DNA from: Piper betle
Lineage: Eukaryota > Streptophyta > Magnoliopsida > Piperales > Piperaceae
Assembly (NCBI GenBank): GCA_033002965.1
Contig: JAURVB010013889.1
Span: 186,001-250,000 of the forward strand
DNA length: 64,000 nt
Direction: 5' to 3'
The notes under the pieces are model-generated. The model was given only the letters and a program-made list of their open reading frames with translations, ran no database searches and was not told the origin of the DNA. A program made the position numbers and the translations under genes. Below, one piece after another: positions 34,330 through 46,100 of this stretch; within the stretch, counting starts at the first letter, position 1; each line of letters starts with the position of its first letter.

Positions 34330-37300
34330 ATGAGCCGGGACTTCGGAGGCTCTCCCTTGGACGAGCGGAGGCGGTACATGGACAGGGAAGAGCGGCGGCG
34401 GTACATCCAAGGCTGCTTCAAGGACGGGGAGGAGATGTTCATGGACAGGGAAGAGCGGAGGCGGTACATGGACAGGGAAGAGCGGCGGCGGTACATGCAC
34501 GGCGGCTTCAAGGACGGGGAGGAGATGTTCATGGACAGGGATGAGCGGCGGCGGTACAAGTACGGCAGCTTCATGGACAGGGAGGACCGGCGGCGGTGGT
34601 CGCCGGAGCCGCGTCCGTGGGAGAGGACCACTTCTCGGAGCAGTAATTGGACCGAAGACCGCCGGCGTGAAAATGACGGTGCTCTACCGGAGAAGCTCGC
34701 CGGCATGTCGATAAATAAGCCGAGCTCCTCGGGAGCTAGTGCGACAGAGAAGAAAAGCAGGTTCACCTACATACCTGACAACTTCAAGTCCATCGACCAG
34801 GTATGTTTTCTTCCATCTTTTTTATTACAGGCGTTTCAATTCTTTCTCTTTTTTCATTTTTCTTTTGGGGAGTGAAGAATGGTTTGATTGATCAAAAAAG
34901 TTGTGATCTCTTTCGAATTTGATAAGAAGCTGTTAGTCAAGATTGATGTGCAGGTTGTCATTTTAGAGCATGCCAGCAATACATGAATAGTTGGTTCCTA
35001 TTAGGGGGAAGAATTAATAATGTTTTTTTTCGGCTCCAAGTTGTGCTTGACATTTTCCCACTAGCACGCCATTAGAAAATTGATCTAATCGTGATCCTCG
35101 TGCCTCTTCATTCAAATGGAAGGGTGCACTAGTGGGTTTAGGATCGTTGACTAGAGCTGGAAGACGGATGCACAATGAATGGTGGGTAAAAAAAGAGGAT
35201 AAGTGCTAGTTTACCTGGGAGTGAAAAAAAATGTTACTGTATCTTTGATATTTGCTATCTTATCGTTATTAAGGAGACTTGAGGAGTTGACTTCAAGATA
35301 TTTATTTGGGGTTGGCTTTTGAGCCTGCTTGTGCTGGCTAAGCTGGCTATATGAAACTCAATTCCTTCTTAGTGTGTGAGATCTGGGCCGATGAACTTTT
35401 AGTTACACAATAATTCTAGCGTGCATAATAACTGTTTATTGTGTTCTTTCCCTTGGCTCACCTGATCTCAAAACAATTAAGGTTGGGGTTGAAGGTCTTT
35501 TTCCGTCCATTTTAGGCTATCATTGGTCATGCCAGTGCTCAAATTTTGAAACTTTCTTGTCTTACTATTCGCGTTCTTTTAGGCTTTTCTTTATCCCTTC
35601 TTTTCCCATGACCATCTCTCTCACCCTCGTCTTATGGACTTGGATTCATTTAGCGTATTATTCCGGTACAAGGGTTTATTGTAAGATAAATATATTTTCA
35701 TTTTGTTTGATCTTTGAAATTGCCTATTTCAAGGCTGGATTAAGGAGTGTAAAGTCAGGAAAGGCATCAGGCCATAAAAAAATTTTCATTTCTTCTCACG
35801 TGGAATGTGGACCTAGCCATTGGTGGAGTTGTTCAACATAAATCAGCTTGCACTATCAAAGTCTTGAAGTCAATTTCACTAAGCAATTAAGTACATTCCA
35901 TTTACTAACTTGTTGATCTCATCATCCCTTAAAATAGATAATCAGATTTCATTGATAAGTAATTCAAGCCTCTATTATGTAAGCCGTGGAGAGGAGAAAA
36001 GAAAGTTATTGCTATTAAAGAAGAGCGGTGCACAAAGCCCTCCCCCATACTCGAGTCCGGCTGCATTTTACAAGATGCCAGTTCTACAATTCGACCATGT
36101 GGCCTATCCATCACACGGTGGCAACTCTTACCAATTGCACCATGGCTCTCCTCAAAGTTATGAAAAGTTATTGCTAATAACGTCTATTAAACTTGGACAA
36201 TATTTCCATGTTGGCCTGATAAAGCGTGGGCAGGGTGCTTAATCAGCGGTTTTATGCACAAACCTATTGGTTTCTGTCGTAGTTGCTGAGCAAGTTCATT
36301 TGATACTTTAGGTCACGAGCGCATTGAGGGAATCAGGTCTGGAATCATCAAATGTGATAGTTGGAATTGATTTTACAAAAAGCAATGAGTGGACAGGTTG
36401 GTTAATGCGCCCCTTTGTTGGGACCACGTTATATGTTAAGAGTTTGTTTAATTTACATTAAGAAAATAAATCATGCTCTGATAACATATAGATGCACAAC
36501 TTTTTTTCTGTAGACTCACGCTTGATTGAAAATTAACAATTTAGTACTCTTTTTCTATGAAAGGAAAAAATTCATTCAACAATAGAAGTCTGCATGCCAT
36601 TGGCGATGAGCTCAATCCATATGAGAAGGCCATCACAGTAATTGGAAAGACTTTGGCTCCCTTTGACGAAGATAACTTAATTCCTTGTTTTGGTTTTGGT
36701 GATGGTAAGTATTTCTTCTTTAGCTGAAATTGAGAGTTTGTTTGCTTGAGGTGGATTCAAGTTAATTTTTATATATATTGATAACCATCAACTAACCTTC
36801 TTTTGATGTAAAAGTAACCACACATGACAGTGGAGTATTCAGCTTTAATAGTAATGGTGTCCCTTGTCATGGATTTGAGGAAGTCTTGTCACGTTATAGA
36901 GAGATTGCTTCCAGTGTTGTCCTTTCTGGTATGTAGTTACTTTTCTGCAAGTTGAGGGTGATAATGTGATTTAGTTGGTTTATGCCTGCATTTCACAATG
37001 TGAATATGTCTTCTTTTATTCATGCCCAACCTGTAAATAAAGTAATATATTTATCATCACTGCCTGAAAGCAAGGAATGCAGTAACTACTCTGTTACCAC
37101 ATAGAAATAGATCTTACTTCTGTTTCACTATGCTAATAATGATTATAATTTTTTATTTGCCATAATTGTAATTGTCGGACTGGAAATGCTAAGGATGCCG
37201 AATGTGAGCCGCTACTGATTGGCTAACATCTGAACATACAAGTGAAAACTTTTGCATCTTGATGAAGTTGTCCTTAAAACTACACTAGAATTTCCTTTCT

Positions 37301-39367
37301 TCTTTGACCCTTGTGGGAATCAAACTCCTCCAACACCATAAACTTAGTAATGAAAGGCTTCCGTTTCCTGACCTTGTTTTTTTACCATTTGGAAGGACCA
37401 ACATCTTTTGGGCCTATCATTGAGGCAGCAATAGACATTGTTGAAGAAAGTGGAGGACAATTCCATGTGCTGGTGATAATTGCTGATGGCCAGGTATTCC
37501 ACCTTGTCTAATTTCAAATAATACATAATTGGCAACATGTATGCAGAATCACATGCACAAGATAAAAATAAAAATGCTGATCCCGTCACATGTATATGCT
37601 GGGGATGGGACTCTTAACGTAAACTTCATTAATAATTATGAGTAACTCTAATTGTTTCAAAATCTTTGACTGATGACACTCAGAATTTTTGTACTTATCA
37701 TGGATATGAGCTATACACTGTAGATGAGGAAGGCAAGATACAGTCATATATTTTGGGATTCCCAGTTTTCATGTGCTCCTGGATGTGTACTTGAATGTCA
37801 TATTCTTAAAAACAATTGCAGGGCTCGAGAACAAGTGCCTTGATTATTAAAATAGTGAGCAATTGACAGAAAAGGCAATAAACATTAAGATAAAAATAAT
37901 AGCGGCATTTTTATTCATTGATCATAATTGATTTTTTGTTGTATGTGTATATTCAGAGGCTTGCGCAAGCGCATGCCTTAGCACTGATAGAAAAAGTCAG
38001 AAATAATCAACTCCCTACCCTCAAAATCTATTTTGCAAACAAGTAGCGTCTTCTAAATAATGCATCACTCCGCTAGTTTACAAATTATAAGTTATAAAAA
38101 AAGGGCTCCTGCATTGAATTTTAAATAAACTTCGTTTAGCTTTACATGGCAATCCCAAGTCGTGGTAAACCAAAAACATTGAAGTTTTATTGCTTTGAAA
38201 GGTCACAAGAAGCATTAACACCGAAGATGGATACCTGAGCAAACAAGAGAGAGATACAATTGATGCAATAGTCTTTGCAAGGTGATACTTACATTTGGGC
38301 CGTTGATGATAATTCAAATGCCTGTTTGGTTTTAGTGATGATACAAGAGGTGTCATCTCAAAAATGTGTGTCCTGATGTATGCTCTCTGTGCTTTTAGTT
38401 CTCTTGCATAATATTGATTTGTGTTCTTTGTACAACTAGTTCTCTTGCATTGTCTGTTGTGCTTGTTGGAGTCGGAGATGGACCCTGGGAAGACATGAAA
38501 AAGTTTGATGACAAAATTCCAGCACGCAGATTTGACAACTTTCAGGTAATTCTGTCAATCCAAAATTCATTTAATAATATTTGTTCATATAGAATCCTAT
38601 AATTTCTTCTCTGCAGTTTGTCAACTTCACTTCCATTATGGAAAGCCCTGGTTGTTCAGAGGAGAAAGATGCATTATTTGCCCTTGCTGCACTAATGGAA
38701 ATTCCATTTCAATACAAAGCAACAATTGAGCTCAATCTTCTCAAGTATTAAGCTGAAATTGTTCTGATTTTACTTGTGTGATACTTATGTATCAACTCTT
38801 ATTGAAGTATAATGTTTGTGTTTGTATGTTGCAAATAAGTATAGCCAAAAGATAGGGAAAGCTAGGATGATAGTTCCTTGCTCTCCTCCCGGACAGATAA
38901 AAAGAGAACCTCCTGGGCACGAACAAGTTATAAAAAAAGAGTACTCTTCATCACCAGCATCAACAAATGAGCCATCTATGGTAAGGATTCTCTAAAAACA
39001 ATTTTACTGAAGTGATATTTATTCATGGTATTGCAAATTCAGTTACCTTCAATTTTGTTCGTATATTTTTGAAATTTTGCACGCCCCATAACTCATGGAA
39101 TTTATCTTTGGTTTTGATATAGACATGCTCAATTTGCTTGGATAATAAGTCAAAGAATTTGGCCTTCGGTTGTGGGCATGTGGTAAGCTTAGCCTTTGTA
39201 CCAACAAAAAGTAGAACTGATCGTCTAGTATTGGATCACCATTTGAAGGCCTGTATGTTTCCAAAATTTTGTTGTTGCAGACTTGCATAGACTGTGGACA
39301 GCATCTACAAACTTGCCCCATATGCCGCCAAAGAATCAAATCTCGTCTAAGGATATATGCAGGGTGA
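34330..39367 (+). CDS. RGLG: RGLG-type RING E3 ubiquitin ligase (copine/vWA plus RING)
   Basis: Eleven exons (34330-34800, 36312-36396, 36564-36704, 36815-36928, 37396-37493, 38202-38281, 38440-38545, 38617-38744, 38845-38980, 39123-39182, 39281-39367) sum to 1506 nt, 501 residues, with every phase fitting. The copine/vWA domain starts at FTYIPDNFKSIDQVTSAL and carries the MIDAS-like DFTKS, then KAITVIGKTLAPFDEDN, GFGDVTTHDSGVFSF and VGVGDGPWEDMKKFDD. The C-terminal RING has CSIC, CGH, CIDC and CPIC. RGLG ligases ubiquitinate targets in hormone and drought signalling, and known members are membrane-linked by N-myristoylation. Here the N-terminus has no Met-Gly start. It has 9-residue MDREERRRY repeats instead, which I do not know from the family. 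The upstream open frame (34156-34329) leaves the true start unsure. Confidence 0.9.
34378..34557 (+). repeat. 90-bp tandem duplication within RGLG exon 1
   Basis: Copies at 34378-34467 and 34468-34557 are nearly identical. Each is a 63-base unit (MDREERRRY plus a 12-residue linker ending FKDGEEMF) and a 27-base unit (MDREERRRY or MDRDERRRY). A fifth, diverged copy begins at 34573. Confidence 0.9.
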
Positions 39368-40575
39368 AAGTTCCTCTGCAGAAATATCTGTAACAAGGAA
39401 ATTAGCATGTAGGTTAGCTTATAAGTTGGATGATCCTATATCTGGGTTTGTCTAGCAGTTTATTGGCATACCAATCTCCTCGTAACACCTTATGAATGGT
39501 CATATTTTTAAGGTTTTACTGGTAAGATGGAATTGCTGATAAACCCTAGCAGTACTATCCCTTATCATCAATGATGCATGTTCAACATGCGTTTAGGTTA
39601 TCAAAATAATGAAGCATGTGGAAGTGACTAAGCTGACCTTCTCAAGTGTGGTGTGTAGTGTTGATTTTAAATGTACATGGGTTCTACAAGGAGTTTGGAT
39701 TGTGAAGATTGAACAATTGGTTGTCCAATTGTACTATATAAGTAACTGCTGTTTCTTCTCCTTATACATTGCCAATTCACAGTATAATAATTGATATCTA
39801 TCAAATAGCAAAAACCTTCCTTTAGTTATAAGCTGAAAGGTTAGATTTACTGGATTGAGGTGCACTTGCTCCAATACCTATACGAAGACTTTTTAAAAAA
39901 AATTGTAATATTATATTCTTTAGTTACAAGATTGCCCCTTGAAGGGGGCCATGGTAATAATTCGATGATTCTAGTCAACTACTTGTGCTTCACTTGATTC
40001 TATTGCTAGCAAAGAATCGTGGTCAACTCTATGCTAATTATGAGTCATGTTATTTATTTATTATTTTTTTAATACATAACTTGTAAAAGCTAATAAGCAT
40101 GTACATATTATATCTCTATGAACATAAAGTTGATAGGCATAATTATAATTTATATTACAATGTCTTTAAAAGACAATTTAGCTAAAATGTGAATTATTTA
40201 ACTTTTATTCTTTACTTCTACTAATTGACTTAGGGTGCTAAATAGAATCCCGAAAGAACAACTCCATTTAGAGTCATTTAATTTGAGTTAGCGAAGTCGA
40301 TTCAGAAAATTTTTAGAGTAAATGAAAATTTGAAGTTGAGTGGCATAACCCTCCTCTAGCTACTTAACACCCACAAATCATGACCCCCTCAAGCTATACA
40401 GCAAATGAACTATACAAATTACAAAATCTCCACACTGGTCATCTCACTTTACCTTTGCAGACCTCTCTCAACCGCCTCCTCTCTTCTTTGAATAAGCAAG
40501 ACCAGCTCATTTTGATAAATCCGACCAGCTCATTACAGATACTTCCATGGATCAAAATCCTCTGTGGTGTGCTAG
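39368..40575. other. Intergenic region upstream of the CLE-like gene
   Basis: RGLG 3' UTR and AT-rich intergenic DNA. A segment around 40264-40330 (cgaagtcgattc..tttttagagtaaatgaaaa) resembles 59860-59920, perhaps a dispersed repeat. No coding exon is seen. Confidence 0.4.
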
Positions 40576-40914
40576 ATGGTGGCTTTAGTTTACGCGTACA
40601 TGGCTAGAAGTGGAGCTGCAACTGCACCATGTTCTACACCTTGCAAGAGACATTTCCTGGTCACCATCTTCGTCTTCTATCTTCTAATATTCACCGTTTC
40701 TGGGTCTGTTTTTCGTCCTCGTAGAAGCTTGTTCTTCGGTTCACATGGAGCGCAAAGATCAGATGAAATTAGCAGTAGTGAGAGTAGAAGGCAAACAGCA
40801 GAAACCAAGCAAATGTTCCATGCTGACAACGCCAACAAGAGTGCTTGGGCAGGGACGCTCTTCAATGCTACTGCTCATGATGTTCCCAGCGGTTTTAACC
40901 CCGTTGCAAATTAA
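40576..40914 (+). CDS. CLE/TDIF-like secreted signalling peptide precursor with a variant core
   Basis: A single-exon frame of 112 residues, or 104 from the second Met at 40600. It has the CLE precursor layout. A basic n-region (TPCKRH) leads a hydrophobic signal sequence (FLVTIFVFYLLIFTVSG), then a variable, polar, charged middle (SDEISSSESRRQTAETKQ). The last 12 residues are HDVPSGFNPVAN, directly before the TAA. In CLE peptides the mature 12-mer sits at the C-terminus. The closest family form is the TDIF type (HEVPSGPNPISN), sharing His1, Val3, Pro4, Ser5, Gly6, Asn8, Pro9 and Asn12. Position 7, Pro in most members and often hydroxylated, is Phe here. TDIF peptides act through the PXY/TDR receptor in vascular stem cells; whether this variant does is unknown. 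Confidence 0.75.
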   Translation: MVALVYAYMARSGAATAPCSTPCKRHFLVTIFVFYLLIFTVSGSVFRPRRSLFFGSHGAQRSDEISSSESRRQTAETKQMFHADNANKSAWAGTLFNATAHDVPSGFNPVAN

Positions 40915-42759
40915 CAGGTGATATATTAACCATTTGGTTTTTGTACATTTTATGATCTCGAGTTCTTTATTCCATGCATTGCGATGTATTAATTTCAAAG
41001 AACTTTATGATATAAAAAACAGTGATCTCTAATATTTATTATTTGATACAAGTATATATGCTAGAGACTTCATTAAATCCGATGGCCAATATTTTGTTTT
41101 GCCAATGGAGATGTTCGTATTGAATGGCTAGCTTTTAATTAGCAACCTAGAAGAAGAGCTAATCACCAAGCAATTCGTTTAGTGTTTCTTTCAAATGAGA
41201 GATGCGGAGGTTCATATAGAGGTACTACTATTTACTATTTCAATATTGAATTAGGAACTGTATAAGAGAATCACAATTACCCAGCTCCAGTTTGAGTAAG
41301 TCAATGTTTTGGAGGTCTGTAACACCCAACTTTTTGCATGAAATGGAGATCAAAGGGAGAAGAGACGCTCCTTGGATTTGCGAGAAAGTAGCATCCAAAG
41401 CTGATAGGAGGGGTACCCTTTTCATGTGATACACAATTTCCCTGCTGAAACCTTGTCTTCTCCCTGCATAAAACACTACACTTTTCTCTGTTCAAAAGTG
41501 TCCTCTAAACCAAAGTATCATAAAACCAAAGACACTGTCACAAGTTTTCTGTAGCAGCTCCTGCTCATGGCCCTGTTGCCACCATCCCAGGCAGCCACGC
41601 AGCTTATCAAACTTTCCACAAACCAAAAACAACAATATCAATGCGTGTACATAATGGTTATATATAATTTACACACCGAGCATTATCTGGGAGAGTAGAT
41701 ACATAGACCAGTTTGGATACCCGCAAGATAACAACACAACCATGCAATGAAGACATTGATTAACTTGATGATAGCTAAGTAAAATTAGGAGCTAGCTAGC
41801 GGCATTAGCATGGTAATTGTTAGTAGAAGGTGCAAGGGAACAGAGTAGGACCATGAGCTTTACAGATCATATATTGCTGTACAGTAGCTTTGTTTCATGT
41901 TCAAAGGAAAGAGGCATCTAGTACGTGACTGGTTTAGGCAGGAGAAACAGTTGGTCCCATTCATGAAATGACATCAGGCTTTTCTTTTTGATCATTCAGA
42001 TCATTTTTCAGACCTGATATGGAGCATGAAAAAGGCTGGATACATAGGCAATCAATATGTGCTTTTCATGAACATACATATATGATATATGCCACCAATG
42101 AGACCTCCATTTTTTTGTACAAGGCAGGCCAACACACACACACACAGAGTCAGAGTCACATATTATACACCATCTAATCCTATTTTAAGTGTGAGACTAG
42201 ATACCTCTGAAGCAGAAAATGTTGGTGCATCTTTTGTCATAATATATTTGTTTATGCATGCAATGCAGAGGCAAATTCTTGTTTCAATCGAGTCCTCTGG
42301 CTAGTTTAGTATTTATTCAGCTGTTTCTCCTTTCGCAGGCCCAGGTGTGCTAGCAAAGGCCCACTACAGCTAAACCCAATATTACCTAAAAGCCCATTGA
42401 AGTTCTCCTACTTAATTCCTCGCCGAGTCTTTTTATGACATAGTAGCAACAAAATTTAACTAGATTAGTTATATGAGTTTTTTATTAAAAGATAGAGGAT
42501 GTTTTCAATATTACCTATTCGTGAAAAAATTAAAACTAATTAATAGAAGAGAATAATAAGTCTTTTTTAGCTTAAAAAACCTCGGTTTTTAGTGGGCGCC
42601 TCTGGCCTTGGGTAGCAACTAATAGTAATGTTTATTATTATTTTTTAGTCAGGTGTATTTAAGATAATTTATAATTTTCTTTATCTCATAATTATATTTA
42701 ATTTCCTCATTAATAGATAATATAAAAAATGAACTTCTCTTTTAGGTAAAGCACTCTGG

Positions 42760-42795
<36 letters not shown>

Positions 42796-43192
42796 AAAGA
42801 GTGTATTTTTATTAAGTTGTTTTGACTTCAATCAGTGTTCAACACCACTGGAAACGACATAGTGTGGGATTAAAATTTTCAAGCAGAAAATAAACCATAA
42901 CTATTTTCCCACGGTTGCCCATTTTTTAAATAAAAAAAGTGGATCCATTCACTATAATCAACCTTCTTTTTTTTCCAGTGGGATGATCATAGAAAGAAAT
43001 CAAGTCAATTAATTTATTAAATCGTCTGATCAATTAATCTACAAACCGATTTTGACCCGACCTGTGGTCCCGTTAAGAACATTCGACCCGAAGACCCGTT
43101 TAAGATCCGGACCCGGTCGGGGAAATAAACCGGGAATCGCCTCCACGCCGGCCGCCACTCCTCCCCACCGTCGCCACCACCGCAGATCGGCA
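40915..43192. other. Intergenic region, CLE-like gene to FGT1
   Basis: 2.3 kb without recognisable exons. A minus-strand open frame at 41240-41476 has no family resemblance. A (TA)n tract lies at 42761-42793. The last 100 bases before the FGT1 ATG are GC-rich and likely the 5' UTR. Confidence 0.45.
42761..42793. repeat. (TA)n microsatellite upstream of FGT1
   Basis: About 33 bases of uninterrupted TA, 400 bases upstream of the FGT1 start. Confidence 0.95.
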
Positions 43193-46100
43193 ATGGTCCA
43201 ACCATCGTTGCCGCCGCCGCCTCCGCCGGCCGTAGCCGGCGCCGGCGGAAAGGGGTGCCAGGTCCGGTGCGCGGGCTGCCACTCCGTCCTGACCGTGCGC
43301 CCCGGCCTCACCGAGTTCAGCTGCCCCACCTGCAACCTCGCCCAGATGCTGCCGCCGGAGCTCCTCGCCCCGGCCGCCGGACGCCGCCCCGCTGCCCCCG
43401 CCCAGGGCATCGACCCGACCAAGATGCAGCTCCCTGCGCCCGCTGCAAGGCCATCCTCAACGTCCCACACGGCCTCTCCCGCTTCAACTGCCCCCAGTGC
43501 GGCGTTGACCTCGCCGTCGACCTCTCCAAGCTTCAAGCTTTGCCCCCGGTCTTCCCCTCCGCTCCCCCGCCAACGATGCCCCTGCCGCCTCTCCCGCTGA
43601 TGCCGCCCCCGCCGATTGATCTCCTCCACGAGGACGTCAACGAGGTCTGCATCCCCAATTCAATCGGTTGTTGTTGATCTTCCGCATTTTTCGACTATTA
43701 AGGATTGGCCCGTTTTTGTTTTCTGAAGCGAATGCATGTGGAGAATGGTTGTTTTATTGTCAGTTAAGGTGTGAAGTTTGGATTTTTAGGAGTTTTGATT
43801 TGCTGTGCTATGTTGAACACTGTAGGTCGCGCTTGATGTGGAGCGGGAAGAGGAAGGTGGTGGTGCTATTGGTGAAACGTTTCAGGATTATGTATGAGAT
43901 TGTGGTGTTTAGTGTGCATCTGTCTTTTATATATGATGACATTGTGGAGTTGATATATGATTGGTGTTGTCAAATTTTGGGGTTTTTTTCGTTTTTTGGA
44001 ACTTGTTCAGCGCCCTCTCAAGGTTTCCATTGGTCCTCCTCATCCGGATCCTGTTGTGGAGACTTCGTCCCTATCAGCCGTGCAGCCACCGGAACCAACC
44101 TATCATCTGAAGCTGAAAAAGTATTTGGAGAAGTCAAAAGTTCTGTCCTGTTTGCAGATTGAAACAATCATATATGCTTGTCAGGTTGGTGATGCTATTT
44201 TGTTTTATACTGTGTATCTTGCTATTGAGTAACTTGCATGTACTGGTTTAACATATGCACGTTCAATTTTAATCAGAGACATCAACAACACCTTCCCGAT
44301 GGTTCAAGGGCTGGTTTTTTTATTGGGGATGGGGCAGGAGTTGGGAAAGGACGAACTATTGCAGGATTAATATGGGAGAGTTGGCAGCATGGGAGGCAAA
44401 AGACAATGTACGCCTCTCCATTAGTGCCTTTACGTAATTTTGCAATGAGTGGTGATTATTTATTTGAGAGTTGATACTACAGCATCATATTTTGTCATCT
44501 GCAATATTGGTTTTGTGCCCTTTTGTCTTACAAGCTTTGTTACACAGATGGGTATCAGTTGGTTCAGACTTAAAGTATGATGCACGGCGAGATTTAGATG
44601 ATGTAGGAGCATCGCTCGTTGAAGGTGAAAGTTTGTTTTCTATTTATTCTTTTAATTGGTTGAACTTATGGTTTTGCCTTGCATCATGGGGGCGTTCAAG
44701 AGAAAAATCATTTTACCTCTCTACCTTCTCAAAAAGTTATTTGAAGAATTGTGTGAATACATCTTTTTTTCTGCCCATCAACTTGAACTACATGATGTAG
44801 TACATAACTGTTATTCCATTCGCATTGCATCATTAGTGCATTCACTGAGATGTGTACTTATTGCTTGGTGTTTGATTGCATAACTCTTTCTTGTGGAATA
44901 AGGAAATGATATTACTCAAAAGGCATGTTTTGTTCCATTATAATCTTGAAGATATACCAATTTTTCTTTGTTTCTTATGTACGTTTTCATTTCTTGCAGT
45001 GCATGCTTTGAACAAACTACCGTACTCCAAACTCGACTCAAAGTCAGTTGGTGTGAAGGATGGAGTTGTTTTTTTGACTTACAGTAGCCTCATAGCATCT
45101 TCAGAGAGAGGCCGTTCTCGTTTGCAGCAGCTTCTGCAGTGGTGTGGGTCTGACTTTGATGGCCCTGTGGTTTTTGATGAGGTAAAAACATGCTATGCCT
45201 ATCATGTGAATACATTCTTTAATCTTTTTATGTCAGATCTGTTTATCATTTATTGATCAACGTAGTGCCATAAAGCCAAGAACCTTGTACCTGAAGCTGG
45301 GAGTCAATCTACACGCACAGGAGAGGCTGTTCTTGAGATACAGGTCATACATAATCTTCATCCTCATCAGTATTCGTCATTTGAGATATGTCTTTCTTTT
45401 TTGGCTGTCAGTAGCAGAATTTCAAAATGCTGAACAGCATGCTGGAAATATACAGCAGATGGTTCTTGTTGCACAACTTCCAATCTTTGTGTTTACTTGT
45501 TTCTTTGACAGGCTCGTTTACCCCAAGCTCGCATTGTCTATTGTTCAGCCACCGGTGCTTCCGAACCACGTAACCTGGGATACATGGTTCGTCTAGGACT
45601 TTGGGGCAGAGGAACATGTTTCTCAAAATTTAGTGACTTCCTTGGTACGCTCTTTGTTTTATGTTCACAAGTTTTTATTTTTTAAATTGCTAATTTATTC
45701 TTGATTTGCACACATGTGGACTTTTGGCACTGGGTGGCCCCCTTTTTGTAAAAATATTCTTGATTACCTTTTAAAACTGCTGCAAGTCAAAGTGGAGAAG
45801 TAATTATCAGTAAGATGATAGCATAATTGAGATTGACATAAGAGAGAAAAATCTATATATGGAGATTATATTATATTTTAGAAAGAAGAGATTTTGAAAA
45901 GATGTTAGTTATTTTTTTCTCATTTAGACTCTAATTTTCAGCTATAATGGAATTGAAAAGAGAAAAAAAATTTTGGTCTACAAAAATGCTTATGCACTGG
46001 TTTAGTCAGTTTGTCAAAATCTGCCTGCAATTTCCTCGTATATTTGCTCGTATATAGGTGCTATTCAAGCGCATTTACTTTGATTTCATTACTCACTCTT

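Noticed and set aside
41240..41476. 78-codon minus-strand frame between the CLE-like gene and FGT1
   Set aside because: No family resemblance. The overlapping frame at 41301-41495 is equally open, which suggests chance.
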